Positions 23,170 through 31,929 of a DNA stretch of 55,232 nt are shown piece after piece. The translations under genes and the position numbers were made by a program. Numbering within the stretch: position 1 is the first letter of the stretch; each line of letters starts with the position of its first letter. The notes beneath the pieces were generated by a model. It was not told where the DNA came from. It worked only from the letters and a program-made list of their open reading frames with translations, and did not search any database. Origin of the DNA: an uncultured Thermomicrobiaceae bacterium (lineage in GTDB: Bacteria > Chloroflexota > Chloroflexia > Thermomicrobiales > Thermomicrobiaceae); contig CALKCJ010000040.1 of assembly GCA_938082375.1 (NCBI GenBank), positions 1 through 55,232 of the forward strand, given 5' to 3'.

Positions 23170-25506
23170 ATGGACCTTCGTCCTGCATTCGAGCACCCGG
23201 GCACTCGCAGCCCGATCGATCCGCCAGAGGATTCGGTCTCCGGGAATGGTCACAACGCGGAGCCGGCAGGCCTCGCCCCCCTCTCGGTCATCGCGCCGAC
23301 GCGCAACGAGGCGGAGAATATTGCGCCGCTCGTCGCCAGGCTGGAGCGTGTGCTTCCCGACGGTGCCGAGATCGTCTTCGTCGACGACAGCGACGACGAG
23401 ACACCGGCGATGATCAAGGCGGTGGCCTTGCGCTCGCGCTGTCCGATCCGGTTGATCCATCGCCCTCCTGGCCAGCGGGCTGGCGGCCTGGGTGGGGCAG
23501 TCGTCGCCGGGCTGCGCGCCGCCCGTTCGACCTGGGCCTGCGTCATGGACGCGGACTTGCAGCACCCGCCGGAGTTGATCCCGCGCCTGCTGGCTCAAGC
23601 CAGGTTGACGCAAGCTGACTTGGTGATCGCCAGCCGGTACTGCGACGAGGGGAAGGCCGAAGGGCTCGACCGGTTCCGCACGGCGATTTCCCGTACCTCC
23701 ACCACGGCTGCACGGCTGGCCTTCCGGCGCCGCCTGCGGCGGGTAAGCGACCCGATGAGCGGGTTCTTCCTCCTGCGGAAAGACCTTGTCGATTTGGATA
23801 CCCTTCGGCCGCGTGGCTTCAAGATCTTGCTTGAGATCCTGGTGCGGAACCCACGCCTCAAGGTGAGCGAGGTCGGTTTCGCGTTCGGCAAGCGGCATGC
23901 TGGAGAGAGCAAGGCCTCACTGCGCGAGGGGTTCCGCTACCTGGCCCACCTCGGCACCTTGCGGCTCGGAGAGGACGCGCTGCGCTTCGCCGCCTTCGCC
24001 GCGATCGGCCTCTCGGGCCTAGTGGTGAACACGCTCGCCCTGCTCGCCGGAACCGAGGTGTTCGGTTTCCATTACCTGCTCTCCGTCGTTTTTGCCACCT
24101 GGGCGTCGACGCTCTGGAACTTCAGCCTGACTGATACCTGGGTGTTCGGCGACCGCCGGCAGGCCAACCGCTGGGGTGAGCGGCTCACGATGTTCGCGTT
24201 CGTCAATACACTGGCCCTGCTGGTGCGCGGCCCGATGATCTATGTCCTGACCTCGCTGGTGGGCGTCTACTATGTCCTCTCGAACATCATCTCACTCGTG
24301 GCTCTCTCGCTCCTCCGCTACGGGATGTCGGACGCCTGGATTTGGAAGGCCACGCGTCGCCCGCGTGCGAAGGGCCCGTACGGCTACGACATCCACGGGA
24401 TCGTTACCGTGTGGTCGGAGGCCTGGCTACCCGAGCTCGAGTACTTCCTCACGACCGAAACGATCGACCGGCCAACGATCCGGGTGCGGATCGGCGGGCT
24501 GCGCTCGCCGGGCCCGCTCGGCCGAGCGGGAAGTGTCACCGCCACCCCGGACGGCCAGCGGTTCTCCTATGACGACGGCCTCGGCCCACTGGGGTTCTGG
24601 ATCGACGTCACCGTGGGCGAGACGGTCGGAGTGATTGCCTCGCCCTTCCTGCGCCGGTCGCCGCACGTGCTGTACACCAACGTGGTGGAGCCGATCCTGC
24701 GCTGGACGTTCGTGCGCCAGGGGTATGCCCTCGTCCACGGTGCCTGCATCGCCTTCGGCCAGCAGGCCTACCTGGTAACCGCGCGCACCGACACTGGCAA
24801 GACGACGACGATCCTGCGCGTGCTCGACCGCCAGCGCCGGGCTACCGACACTGGCGCCTTCCTCTCCGACGACCTGACGCTGCTCAGCCCCGACGGCCGG
24901 GTGTTGTGTTATCCGAAGCCGATGACGATCAGCCGGCACACGGTGGCCGCCGTCAACACCCCGGTTCTCTCGCGCCGGCAACGGCTCGGACTCTGGGTAC
25001 AGAGCCGGCTCCATTCGCGCGAAGGGCGGCGGTTCGCCCTCCTGCTCGCCCGCACACGCTTGCCGGTTGCCACCATCAATGCTGTGGTGCAGTGGATCGT
25101 GCCGCCCCCCAAGTACCACATCCAGCAGCTGGTACCCCGCGCCAAGTGGGCGCGTGAGGCGAGATTGGCCGGCATGTTCGTCATTGAGCGTGGCGGCGAG
25201 GGGGAGATTCCGCTCGATGATCGCGCGGCGCTGGATACCCTGCTGAGCAACAGTGACGACGCGTACGGGTTCCCGCCCTACCCCGCCATCCGCCACCACC
25301 TGTACCGGCTTCACGGGCACGATCTGCGCCCGATCGAGGAGCAGATCGTCGCCCAGGCGCTCAGCGGCGTGCCGGCTCGCTTACTCCAGAGCAGCGCCAT
25401 GGATTGGTGGCAGCGCATCCCGACTCTGGTCAATCGGTGCGACGCACGGCCCGCGGTCGAGCAGCCGGCATCTCCGGTCGTCCCGACCGGCGCGAGCGCG
25501 ACCTAG
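23170..25506 (+). CDS. fusion: polyprenyl-phosphate glycosyltransferase (DPM1-like GT2) + GtrA domain + HPr-kinase-like P-loop domain
   Basis: The 778-aa product has three parts. Residues 38-240 are a GT2 dolichol-phosphate-mannose-synthase-like domain: LSVIAPTRNEAENIAPLV, VFVDDSDDETP, the DxD in MDADLQHPPELI (127-129), and SDPMSGFFLLRKDL. Residues 268-395 are a four-helix GtrA/DPMS_TM domain with FAAIGLSGLVVNTLALL and WNFSLTDTWVFGDRR. Residues 405-735 resemble HprK-like P-loop proteins: a Walker A-like ARTDTGKTTT (539-547, first Gly replaced), FLSDDLTLLSPDGRVLCYPK with the SDD element, and PPPKYHIQQLVP. The first two parts would make and present polyprenyl-phosphate sugar; the third may be a kinase or nucleotide sensor. 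GGAGGGGAG precedes the ATG. It heads the glycan locus. Confidence 0.85.
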   Translation: MDLRPAFEHPGTRSPIDPPEDSVSGNGHNAEPAGLAPLSVIAPTRNEAENIAPLVARLERVLPDGAEIVFVDDSDDETPAMIKAVALRSRCPIRLIHRPPGQRAGGLGGAVVAGLRAARSTWACVMDADLQHPPELIPRLLAQARLTQADLVIASRYCDEGKAEGLDRFRTAISRTSTTAARLAFRRRLRRVSDPMSGFFLLRKDLVDLDTLRPRGFKILLEILVRNPRLKVSEVGFAFGKRHAGESKASLREGFRYLAHLGTLRLGEDALRFAAFAAIGLSGLVVNTLALLAGTEVFGFHYLLSVVFATWASTLWNFSLTDTWVFGDRRQANRWGERLTMFAFVNTLALLVRGPMIYVLTSLVGVYYVLSNIISLVALSLLRYGMSDAWIWKATRRPRAKGPYGYDIHGIVTVWSEAWLPELEYFLTTETIDRPTIRVRIGGLRSPGPLGRAGSVTATPDGQRFSYDDGLGPLGFWIDVTVGETVGVIASPFLRRSPHVLYTNVVEPILRWTFVRQGYALVHGACIAFGQQAYLVTARTDTGKTTTILRVLDRQRRATDTGAFLSDDLTLLSPDGRVLCYPKPMTISRHTVAAVNTPVLSRRQRLGLWVQSRLHSREGRRFALLLARTRLPVATINAVVQWIVPPPKYHIQQLVPRAKWAREARLAGMFVIERGGEGEIPLDDRAALDTLLSNSDDAYGFPPYPAIRHHLYRLHGHDLRPIEEQIVAQALSGVPARLLQSSAMDWWQRIPTLVNRCDARPAVEQPASPVVPTGASAT

Positions 25507-25586
25507 CGTGGGGACGGCTGGCGCCGGAGTCGAGGCCAGCCGCTAGGCAGTGCATCCGGTGCATCGGGTTACAAGCGGGAGCAAAA

Positions 25587-27218
25587 GTGGCAACGAAGCT
25601 GGATACCGATAAGCGACAACGCGCAACGAGCAGCAGATCACTCAGCACCTCGCTTCCCTGGATCGCAGTTCACCCCTGGCCCCGACGTGCACTTGTGGCA
25701 GCCGGCAGTGCAGCCGCGGTTGACCGACTGGTGCTGGCGGTGGCGCTGGTGGCAGGCACGGCGCTTCGGCTCTGGCAGATCAACCGCTTCGGCCTCAACA
25801 GTGACGAGGCAGTCTACCTGGGGCAGGCAGCGGCCATCGCTGGAGACCCGATCCTCAGCCAGTTCTTCCCGATCTTCCGCGCCCATCCGCTTCTCTTCCA
25901 GTTCATCCTGGCCCTCGCGTATCCGATCGGCGGCACGGACGGATCCGATCTCGTCGGACGGCTTGTCTCTGTCGTCGTCGGACTGGCGACGGTATACCTG
26001 GTCTACCGTGCCGGCGCGCGGCTCTACGGGCGACGTGCTGGAGCCATCGCCGCGCTGTTCCTGGCGCTCATGCCGTACCACGTCGTCGTGACACGCCAGA
26101 TCCTGCTCGATGGCCCGATGACGCTCGGCGCCACGCTCAGCCTCTACATGGTGGCCCGCTTCGCGGCGACCGAGCGCCCGGTGTGGCTCTACGCCGCTGG
26201 GGCCGGCATGGGGCTGACCTTCCTGGCCAAGGAGACGGGGATCATCCTCTTGGGCAGCATCTACACCTTCCTCGCCCTGGCACCGGACATCCGGTTTCGT
26301 CTGCGTGACCTCGCGCTCTCCACCGCCATCATGGCGCTGGTCATCGCCCCCTTCCCCCTCTCGATCATGCTGGCCGGCGGCGGCGGCTCGCAGCGCGCTC
26401 ACCAGTACCTCGTCTGGCAACTATTCCGTCGTCCCAACCACGAGTGGACGTTCTATCCCTCGACCGTGCCGCTCGCCATCGGCCCGCTCCTTATCCTGAC
26501 CGCGGTCCTCGGATTCTGGCTGGCTCGTCGCCAGTGGAGCTGGCGCGAGAAGCTGCTCGTCGCCTGGATCGCAGTACCAGTGCTCTTCTTCCAGTCCTGG
26601 CCGACGAAAGGGTTCCAGTATCTCCTCCCGATCGCGCCACCGCTCGCGATCCTCGCCGCGCAGGCGGTGATCCAATTGGGACACCGAGCTGCCGCCAGCA
26701 AGATTCGGCGCGCCGGGTGGTTTGTACCGCTCGCAGCCGGCGCGATCGCGCTGACGCTGCTGATCCCGAGCTGGGAACGAATCCAGACCTCGGCATCCGA
26801 GCGGTTTCTCGCCGGCTCGGGCGGCGTTCCGGGCGGGCGCGAAGCGGGCGAGTGGATCCGCGAGAACACCCCGGAGGGAGCGCGCTTCATGACCGTCGGG
26901 CCGTCGATGGCCAACATCATCCAGTTCTACGGCCACCGCGAGGGAAGGGGGCTCTCAGTCAGCCCCAACCCGCTGCACCGTAACCCAACGTATGAACCGA
27001 TTCTCAACCCCGATCTCCAGCTCCGCAGCGGCGAGCTCCAGTACGTCGTCTGGGACTCGTTCTCGGCAGGCCGTTCGGCGTTCTTCTCCGAGAAGCTGCT
27101 CAACTACGCCCGGCGGTACCACGGTCGGGTCGTGCACACCGAGGCGATCACGGTGGTTGCGCCCGAGGGTTCGGTCGTGCAGAAGCCCGTCATCGTCATC
27201 TACGAGGTACGCCCATGA
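25587..27218 (+). CDS. GT-C glycosyltransferase, GT39/ArnT-like
   Basis: The 543-aa integral membrane protein has about ten to twelve hydrophobic segments. The first periplasmic loop has GLNSDEAVYLGQAAAIAGDP, the acidic DE pair typical of PMT/ArnT (PMT_2) enzymes that use polyprenyl-phosphate sugars. Further motifs are LVGRLVSVVVGLATVYLVYR, PYHVVVTRQILLDGPMTLGA and LTFLAKETGIILLGSIYTFL. A soluble C-terminal domain follows EWIRENTPEGARFMTVGP. The start is GTG 25587 (GCGGGAGCAAAA upstream); the open frame further upstream overlaps the previous gene and is not protein-like. It would use the lipid-linked sugar made by the upstream fusion protein and is followed by the phosphoesterase gene with an ATGA overlap. 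Confidence 0.85.
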   Translation: MATKLDTDKRQRATSSRSLSTSLPWIAVHPWPRRALVAAGSAAAVDRLVLAVALVAGTALRLWQINRFGLNSDEAVYLGQAAAIAGDPILSQFFPIFRAHPLLFQFILALAYPIGGTDGSDLVGRLVSVVVGLATVYLVYRAGARLYGRRAGAIAALFLALMPYHVVVTRQILLDGPMTLGATLSLYMVARFAATERPVWLYAAGAGMGLTFLAKETGIILLGSIYTFLALAPDIRFRLRDLALSTAIMALVIAPFPLSIMLAGGGGSQRAHQYLVWQLFRRPNHEWTFYPSTVPLAIGPLLILTAVLGFWLARRQWSWREKLLVAWIAVPVLFFQSWPTKGFQYLLPIAPPLAILAAQAVIQLGHRAAASKIRRAGWFVPLAAGAIALTLLIPSWERIQTSASERFLAGSGGVPGGREAGEWIRENTPEGARFMTVGPSMANIIQFYGHREGRGLSVSPNPLHRNPTYEPILNPDLQLRSGELQYVVWDSFSAGRSAFFSEKLLNYARRYHGRVVHTEAITVVAPEGSVVQKPVIVIYEVRP

Positions 27219-28642
27219 TCCGCTGGCAAGTCTTTCTCACCAGTTTGACGCTCCTGGCCTGCCTAGCCCTGTTCACCGGGCTCCTGCCACAGCGCTCGGC
27301 GCGGGCTGCCGAGCCGCAGCCGAAAACACCGATCAAGCACTTCATCGTGCTCATGCAGGAAAACCATACCTTCGACAACTACTTCGGCACCTACCCCGGC
27401 GCCGACGGGATCCCGGAGGGAGTCTGCATGCCAATCGATCCCGCCGACCCGGCTGGCGAATGCGTCGAGCCGTTCCATATCGGCAACCGGCCCATCGAAG
27501 ATCTCGACCACAGCACCGCGACCGCCCTGAACCAGTACAACGGCGGGAAGATGAACGGCTTCGTCTGGGCCTTGCGACTGCGCAACCAGGAGGGCTCGCT
27601 CGCCATGGGCTACTACGACGGCCGGGAGCTGCCCTACCACTGGAACCTCGTCGACCAGTACGTGCTGTTCGATCGCTTCTTCAGCTCGGCGATGGGCGGC
27701 AGCGTCTGGAACCACATGTACTGGGTCGCGGCCCAGCCCGGGAGCGAGAAGAACCAGATCCCTCCTGAGGGATACGGCGACGACGTGATCACCATCTTCG
27801 ACCGGCTGGAGGAGCGCGGGATCTCCTGGAAGTTCTACATCCAGAACTACGACCCCACCATTACCTTCCGCACCATGGATCAGGGAGGCCAGCGCGCCGC
27901 TCAGGTAGTGTGGTGTCCGCTGCTCAACTTCCCGCGCTTCATTGATAACCCCGAGCTGTTCAACCACATCGTGCCGCTGGACGAGTACTTCACGGACCTC
28001 CAGAACGGCACGCTGCCCTCGGTGGCCTACATCGTGCCTTCGGGCGCCAGCGAGCACCCGCCCGGGAGCATCCGGGCAGGGCAGCGGTTCGTGAAGTCGC
28101 TGCTCCAGGCCCTAATGCGCAGCGACGCCTGGTACAGCTCGGCCTTCATGGTCACGTACGACGACTGGGGAGGCTGGTATGACCACGTTCCCCCGCCGAA
28201 GGTCGACGACTACGGCTATGGCTTCCGCGTCCCCGCCTTCCTGGTCAGCCCGTACGCCAAGCAGGGCTATATCGATCACACCGAGCTCGACTTCACCTCG
28301 ATCCTCAAGTTCATCGAGGAGAACTGGGGGCTGGAGCCACTCGCCGAGCGCGACGCCCGGGCCAACAGCATCAGCAACGCCTTCGACTTCTCCCAGCCGC
28401 CCCGTCCGCCGAGCTTCATCCCAGAGGAGCGAGCCAGCGACGAGGAGCGCCCCAGCCCGCGGCGGGGCGTGATCTACACCGCCTACGGGTTGGGGCTCTT
28501 TCTGGCTGGGTCGGTCATCGGCTGGGCAGCGCTCGATTCCCGCCGCAGACGAAGCGCCGACCCCGTTTATCCCCTGAGGAAACTTACCCGGCGCCGGAGA
28601 CGCATGATGCCGAAGAGATCGAGGGGAGCACCAGGCTCATGA
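27215..28642 (+). CDS. membrane-anchored phosphoesterase (phospholipase C / acid phosphatase family)
   Basis: The 475-aa product has a signal peptide (1-32, ending ARAAEP) and a phosphoesterase-family (PF04185-type) domain. HFIVLMQENHTFDNYFGTYP at 41-61 has the catalytic ENHTFDxYFG motif; FDRFFSSAMGGSVWNHMYWV, VAYIVPSGASEHPPG and MVTYDDWGGWYDHVPPPKVD supply further ligands. After FDFSQPPRPP there is a charged spacer, a membrane helix (YTAYGLGLFLAGSVIGWAAL) and an Arg-rich tail, so the enzyme is anchored outside with a cytoplasmic C-tail. The family includes phosphatidylcholine-type phospholipase C and acid phosphatases. ATGA overlaps join it to genes on both sides, placing it in the glycan operon. 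Confidence 0.88.
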   Translation: MIRWQVFLTSLTLLACLALFTGLLPQRSARAAEPQPKTPIKHFIVLMQENHTFDNYFGTYPGADGIPEGVCMPIDPADPAGECVEPFHIGNRPIEDLDHSTATALNQYNGGKMNGFVWALRLRNQEGSLAMGYYDGRELPYHWNLVDQYVLFDRFFSSAMGGSVWNHMYWVAAQPGSEKNQIPPEGYGDDVITIFDRLEERGISWKFYIQNYDPTITFRTMDQGGQRAAQVVWCPLLNFPRFIDNPELFNHIVPLDEYFTDLQNGTLPSVAYIVPSGASEHPPGSIRAGQRFVKSLLQALMRSDAWYSSAFMVTYDDWGGWYDHVPPPKVDDYGYGFRVPAFLVSPYAKQGYIDHTELDFTSILKFIEENWGLEPLAERDARANSISNAFDFSQPPRPPSFIPEERASDEERPSPRRGVIYTAYGLGLFLAGSVIGWAALDSRRRRSADPVYPLRKLTRRRRRMMPKRSRGAPGS

Positions 28643-30717
28643 GATCATCAAGAGGTTATCTCGCGAGTATGATCCTCGCCCTGGCGCTCATCTCCCTCAG
28701 CACGCTGCCTGAGGCGCCGGCCCGAGCCGCCGAAGAGTCGCCGCTTCCGACCGCGCTAACGATCCGGCCGCTCGATCCGGTGACGGTGGGCGAGAGCTTT
28801 ACCATCGTCGCCCAGCTCACCAGCGCCACCGGCGATATCCCCGGCGCCGTCAACAACGAGGCGCTCGAGCTGTTCATCAATGGCGTGCGCGAGCGGCGAA
28901 CCCGAACCAACTTCGCTGGCGCCGCTTCGTTCCCGATCCGGCGTTTCCTCCCGGTGGGGCAGTACACCGTCACGGCGGTCTACGCGGGCAGCCGCTCGTT
29001 GCAGCCGGCGAGCACCACGGCAACGCTAGCCATCGTGCCGGCGGTGCTCGAGATCAAGACGGTCCCGGCCCTCGCCGGGGTCACCTTCTCGTTCGATGGG
29101 CAGATGCTCCGCTCCGGCGAGGACGGGAGAGCGCGCATCGAGATCGCCACCCCTGGCATCTACCCGCTCGCGGTGCTTCCCGTCGAGCGTGACGACATCC
29201 ACGCCGAGTTCAGCCGCTGGGGCGACGAGATCTTCACTACCACGCGAGAGGTCGTGATGCCAGAGATGAAGACGATCGAAGTCGGATTCGACGTCAGCTA
29301 CCAGGCGAGCTTCTCGTTCGTCGACCTCGCTGGCCTACCGGTCGATCCGAGGCGGATCACCTCGATCACGCTCAAGAGCAGCCTGGGCGAGACGCGCACG
29401 CTCACAAGCTCCGGGCCGGAGTGGTTCAAGGCCGGGCGGGTCGTCCGCCGCTTTCAGGGACTGGAGGAGACGCCTGTCCAGTGGTCGGTCGAGAGCGTCA
29501 TCATGGGCGGCACGAACGTCGTCAACCAGTTCCAACAGCGGTTCTACCTCGAACCCGGCTCGCACCTCCAGATCGAACTGTTACTCTATGCGGCCCGGTT
29601 CACGGCACGGGACGCGCTGTTCGGCTTCCCTATCGGCAAAGGCATCACGCTCCAATACCCGGACGGATCGGTCGAGGTGATCCCCTTCGGGGCTGACCAC
29701 CAGGCATTTGTCACCTCGCTGCCGCGTGGGGAATACCTCGTCAGCGTCGCTGGCGCTCCCGGCCTCTCGCCTGCCTCGCCCATCGCTCTCTCCAAGAATC
29801 AAGAAGCGGAACTGCTGGTCATGAGCTACCTCGACCTAGCCGTGGCCGGCGCACTCGTCGCGCTGCTGGCGACTGGGCTCTTACTCGTGGGCCGGCCACA
29901 CCTGCTGACCTGGCTCAAGCTCCCTGCCCCGTCTCATGGCTACCGCACGGCAGCACTCGCGGTCACCGGCGCGACACTGGTGCTCGGATTGACCGTCTTC
30001 ACGCTCGGATCCGGCCGGGAGCCGTCAGAGTCGACCGCTACACCGCTCTCCGGTCAGAGCCAGCCGAGCCCACCAGCAAAGAGCACGACCGAGACCGGAA
30101 CTCGCAACGAGGTCGAGGCCGTAGTACTACAATCGACCGCTTCCACCCCTGTCGTCCTGCCAGACGAGGCGATCGCCAGTGTGTTCCGAGCATTCTGGGA
30201 ACGCAACGGGGCCCTGGCCACGTTCGGTCACCCGATTCGCGCGGCAGAAGAGCGGCGAGACCCGCAGACCGGCCAGGTGCTGATCATGCAGGAGTTCGAG
30301 CGTGCACGGCTCGAGCACCACCCGGAACTCAGCGGCACGCCGTACGAGATCCAGCTCGGGCTCCTCGGATACGAGGATGCAGTCCAGCGGGGCATCCGCG
30401 ACACCGAGCCCTTCCAACCGCAAGAGCCTGCGCCGGAGGAGCGCCAGGATTGCACCTATTTCTGGCAAACCGGGCACTGGGTCTGCTCGTACTTCCGGGC
30501 CTACTGGCGCAGCCGTGGGCTGGAGTTCGGCGATCCAGGCGTGTCGCTGCGCGAGTCGCTGGCGCTCTTCGGTTATCCGATCAGCGAGGAGTTCGGCGAC
30601 CCACAGACAGGCATGAGGGTGCAGTACTTCGAGCGCGCGCGGCTCGAGTACCACCCGGAGCACGCCGGGACACCGCACGAGGTACTCCCCAGCCACCTGG
30701 AGAGGGAGGAACCGTGA
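28639..30717 (+). CDS. secreted membrane protein with Ig-like domains and two C-terminal FGYPIS/YFERARLEYHPE repeats
   Basis: The 692-aa protein starts with a signal peptide (1-30) and an Ig-like domain (LTIRPLDPVTVGESFTIVAQ ... GQYTVTAVYAGSRSLQPAST). More beta-rich modules follow, then two membrane segments (YLDLAVAGALVALLATGLLL and TAALAVTGATLVLGLTVFTL), a Ser/Thr/Pro linker, and two copies of a motif. The first (about 512-577) reads FRAFWERNGALATFGHPI ... MQEFERARLEHHPELSGTPY. The second (about 617-688) reads FRAYWRSRG ... FGYPISEEFGDPQTG ... YFERARLEYHPEHAGTP. I know this motif from secreted Chloroflexota proteins; its function is unknown to me, possibly wall or glycan binding. It overlaps its neighbours by four bases on both sides. 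Confidence 0.82.
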   Translation: MRSSRGYLASMILALALISLSTLPEAPARAAEESPLPTALTIRPLDPVTVGESFTIVAQLTSATGDIPGAVNNEALELFINGVRERRTRTNFAGAASFPIRRFLPVGQYTVTAVYAGSRSLQPASTTATLAIVPAVLEIKTVPALAGVTFSFDGQMLRSGEDGRARIEIATPGIYPLAVLPVERDDIHAEFSRWGDEIFTTTREVVMPEMKTIEVGFDVSYQASFSFVDLAGLPVDPRRITSITLKSSLGETRTLTSSGPEWFKAGRVVRRFQGLEETPVQWSVESVIMGGTNVVNQFQQRFYLEPGSHLQIELLLYAARFTARDALFGFPIGKGITLQYPDGSVEVIPFGADHQAFVTSLPRGEYLVSVAGAPGLSPASPIALSKNQEAELLVMSYLDLAVAGALVALLATGLLLVGRPHLLTWLKLPAPSHGYRTAALAVTGATLVLGLTVFTLGSGREPSESTATPLSGQSQPSPPAKSTTETGTRNEVEAVVLQSTASTPVVLPDEAIASVFRAFWERNGALATFGHPIRAAEERRDPQTGQVLIMQEFERARLEHHPELSGTPYEIQLGLLGYEDAVQRGIRDTEPFQPQEPAPEERQDCTYFWQTGHWVCSYFRAYWRSRGLEFGDPGVSLRESLALFGYPISEEFGDPQTGMRVQYFERARLEYHPEHAGTPHEVLPSHLEREEP
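30172..30705 (+). repeat. two coding copies of a FW..G..FG.PI / EFERARLE.HPE module
   Basis: The copies lie at about 30172-30369 and 30489-30705. They share F-R-x-x-W, F-G-x-P-I, a DPQTG element, E/Y-F-E-R-A-R-L-E-x-H-P-E, G-T-P and an aliphatic end. They are similar at protein level rather than identical DNA, so the duplication is old. Confidence 0.75.
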
Positions 30718-31907
30718 AATCGAGATCGTACCGTACCGCGACCGTCATCGCCAGGGGCGGGATCAGGACGTGGTCATTCACCATTGTCCTCCTCCTGGCA
30801 GCGCTCACCGCGCTCGCGTCCCCCGTCTCGGCCCTGGCAGCCACCGAGTCGATCAAGACCGACCCGATCCTGGTGCTCGCGTACTACTACATCTGGTTCG
30901 ACCCGACCTCCTGGGACCGGGCCAAGACCGACTACCCGCTGCTCGGTCGCTACTCGAGTGACGACCGGGCTGTCATGCAGCAGCACATCCGCTGGGCCAA
31001 GCAGGCGGGGATCGACGGGTTCATCGTGAGCTGGAAGAGCACGCCAACGCTGAACCGTCGGCTGGAGCAGCTCGTCGAGTTGGCTGAGACCGAGCACTTC
31101 AAGCTCCTGATCATCTACCAGGGGCTAGACTTCGAGCGAAAGCCGGTCCCGGTCGAGAAGGTCGCCAGCGACCTGAACTACTTCGTCTACCGGTGGGCGA
31201 ACCACCCGGCCTTCGACCTCTTCGGCCGCCCGGTGGTGATCTGGTCGGGAACCTGGAAGTTCTCGACCGAGGAGATCGCAAGCGTCAGCGAGCGCTTCCG
31301 CGATCGCCTCTACATTCTCGCGTCTGAGCGCAATCTCGAGGGCTACCAGCGGGTAAGCCACCTGGTCGACGGCAACGCCTACTACTGGTCCTCGGTCGAT
31401 CCCGAGACCTATCCTGGCTACGAGGAGAAGCTGCAAGAGATGGGGGATGCGGTCCATGCGGACGGCGGCCTCTGGATTGCTCCGGCAGCGCCGGGCTTCG
31501 ACGCTCGCCTGATCGGCGGCACGAGAGTCGTCGAGCGCAAGGACGGCGAGACGTTGAAACGCGAGCTCGCCGCGGCGTTGAGCTCCTCTCCCGACGCGAT
31601 CGGCCTCATCAGTTGGAACGAGTTCAGCGAGAACAGCCACATCGAGCCGAGCGAGAGGTACGGCGCGCGCTACCTGGAGGTGCTGGCGCAGATCCGTGGG
31701 CTACCCGTCCCGAAAATCGGCATCTTCGACTCGGATGCCCCCGCGGCCACCGGCGCTGGCTATGGGCTCCCGATGATCGGGGCGATGGTTCTCCTCGTGA
31801 TCGCGAGCCTCGCCGCCATCGTCTGGAGGGAGGCATCCCGGCGCAAGCAGCCGGCTGACCCAGGGAAGCGAGACGCGACGGACGAGACCGCCGCGGACAT
31901 GCTCTAG
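30714..31907 (+). CDS. secreted, membrane-anchored GH99-like glycosidase
   Basis: The 397-aa product starts at GTG 30714, which overlaps the preceding TGA as GTGA. A signal segment (WSFTIVLLLAALTALASPVS ending ALAATE) precedes a GH99-like (WbsX/endo-mannosidase-type) domain: PILVLAYYYIWFDPTSWDRA, HIRWAKQAGIDGFIVSWKS, KLLIIYQGLD, RPVVIWSGTWKF, YILASERN, GLWIAPAAPGFD, and the catalytic-region motif SWNEFSENSHIEPSERYGARY. A C-terminal helix (LPMIGAMVLLVIASLAAIVW) anchors it in the membrane. Characterised GH99 enzymes are endo-acting alpha-mannosidases or mannanases; that fits a locus with a Dol-P-Man-synthase-like enzyme, although the substrate is inferred. Confidence 0.83.
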   Translation: MKSRSYRTATVIARGGIRTWSFTIVLLLAALTALASPVSALAATESIKTDPILVLAYYYIWFDPTSWDRAKTDYPLLGRYSSDDRAVMQQHIRWAKQAGIDGFIVSWKSTPTLNRRLEQLVELAETEHFKLLIIYQGLDFERKPVPVEKVASDLNYFVYRWANHPAFDLFGRPVVIWSGTWKFSTEEIASVSERFRDRLYILASERNLEGYQRVSHLVDGNAYYWSSVDPETYPGYEEKLQEMGDAVHADGGLWIAPAAPGFDARLIGGTRVVERKDGETLKRELAAALSSSPDAIGLISWNEFSENSHIEPSERYGARYLEVLAQIRGLPVPKIGIFDSDAPAATGAGYGLPMIGAMVLLVIASLAAIVWREASRRKQPADPGKRDATDETAADML

Positions 31908-31929
31908 AGCGAAGAGGAGAGTAGCACCG

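Noticed and set aside
24427-25320. Minus-strand 297-aa open frame under the glycosyltransferase fusion
   Set aside because: High-GC antisense shadow without motifs; the plus strand carries HprK-like and GtrA signatures over the same bases.
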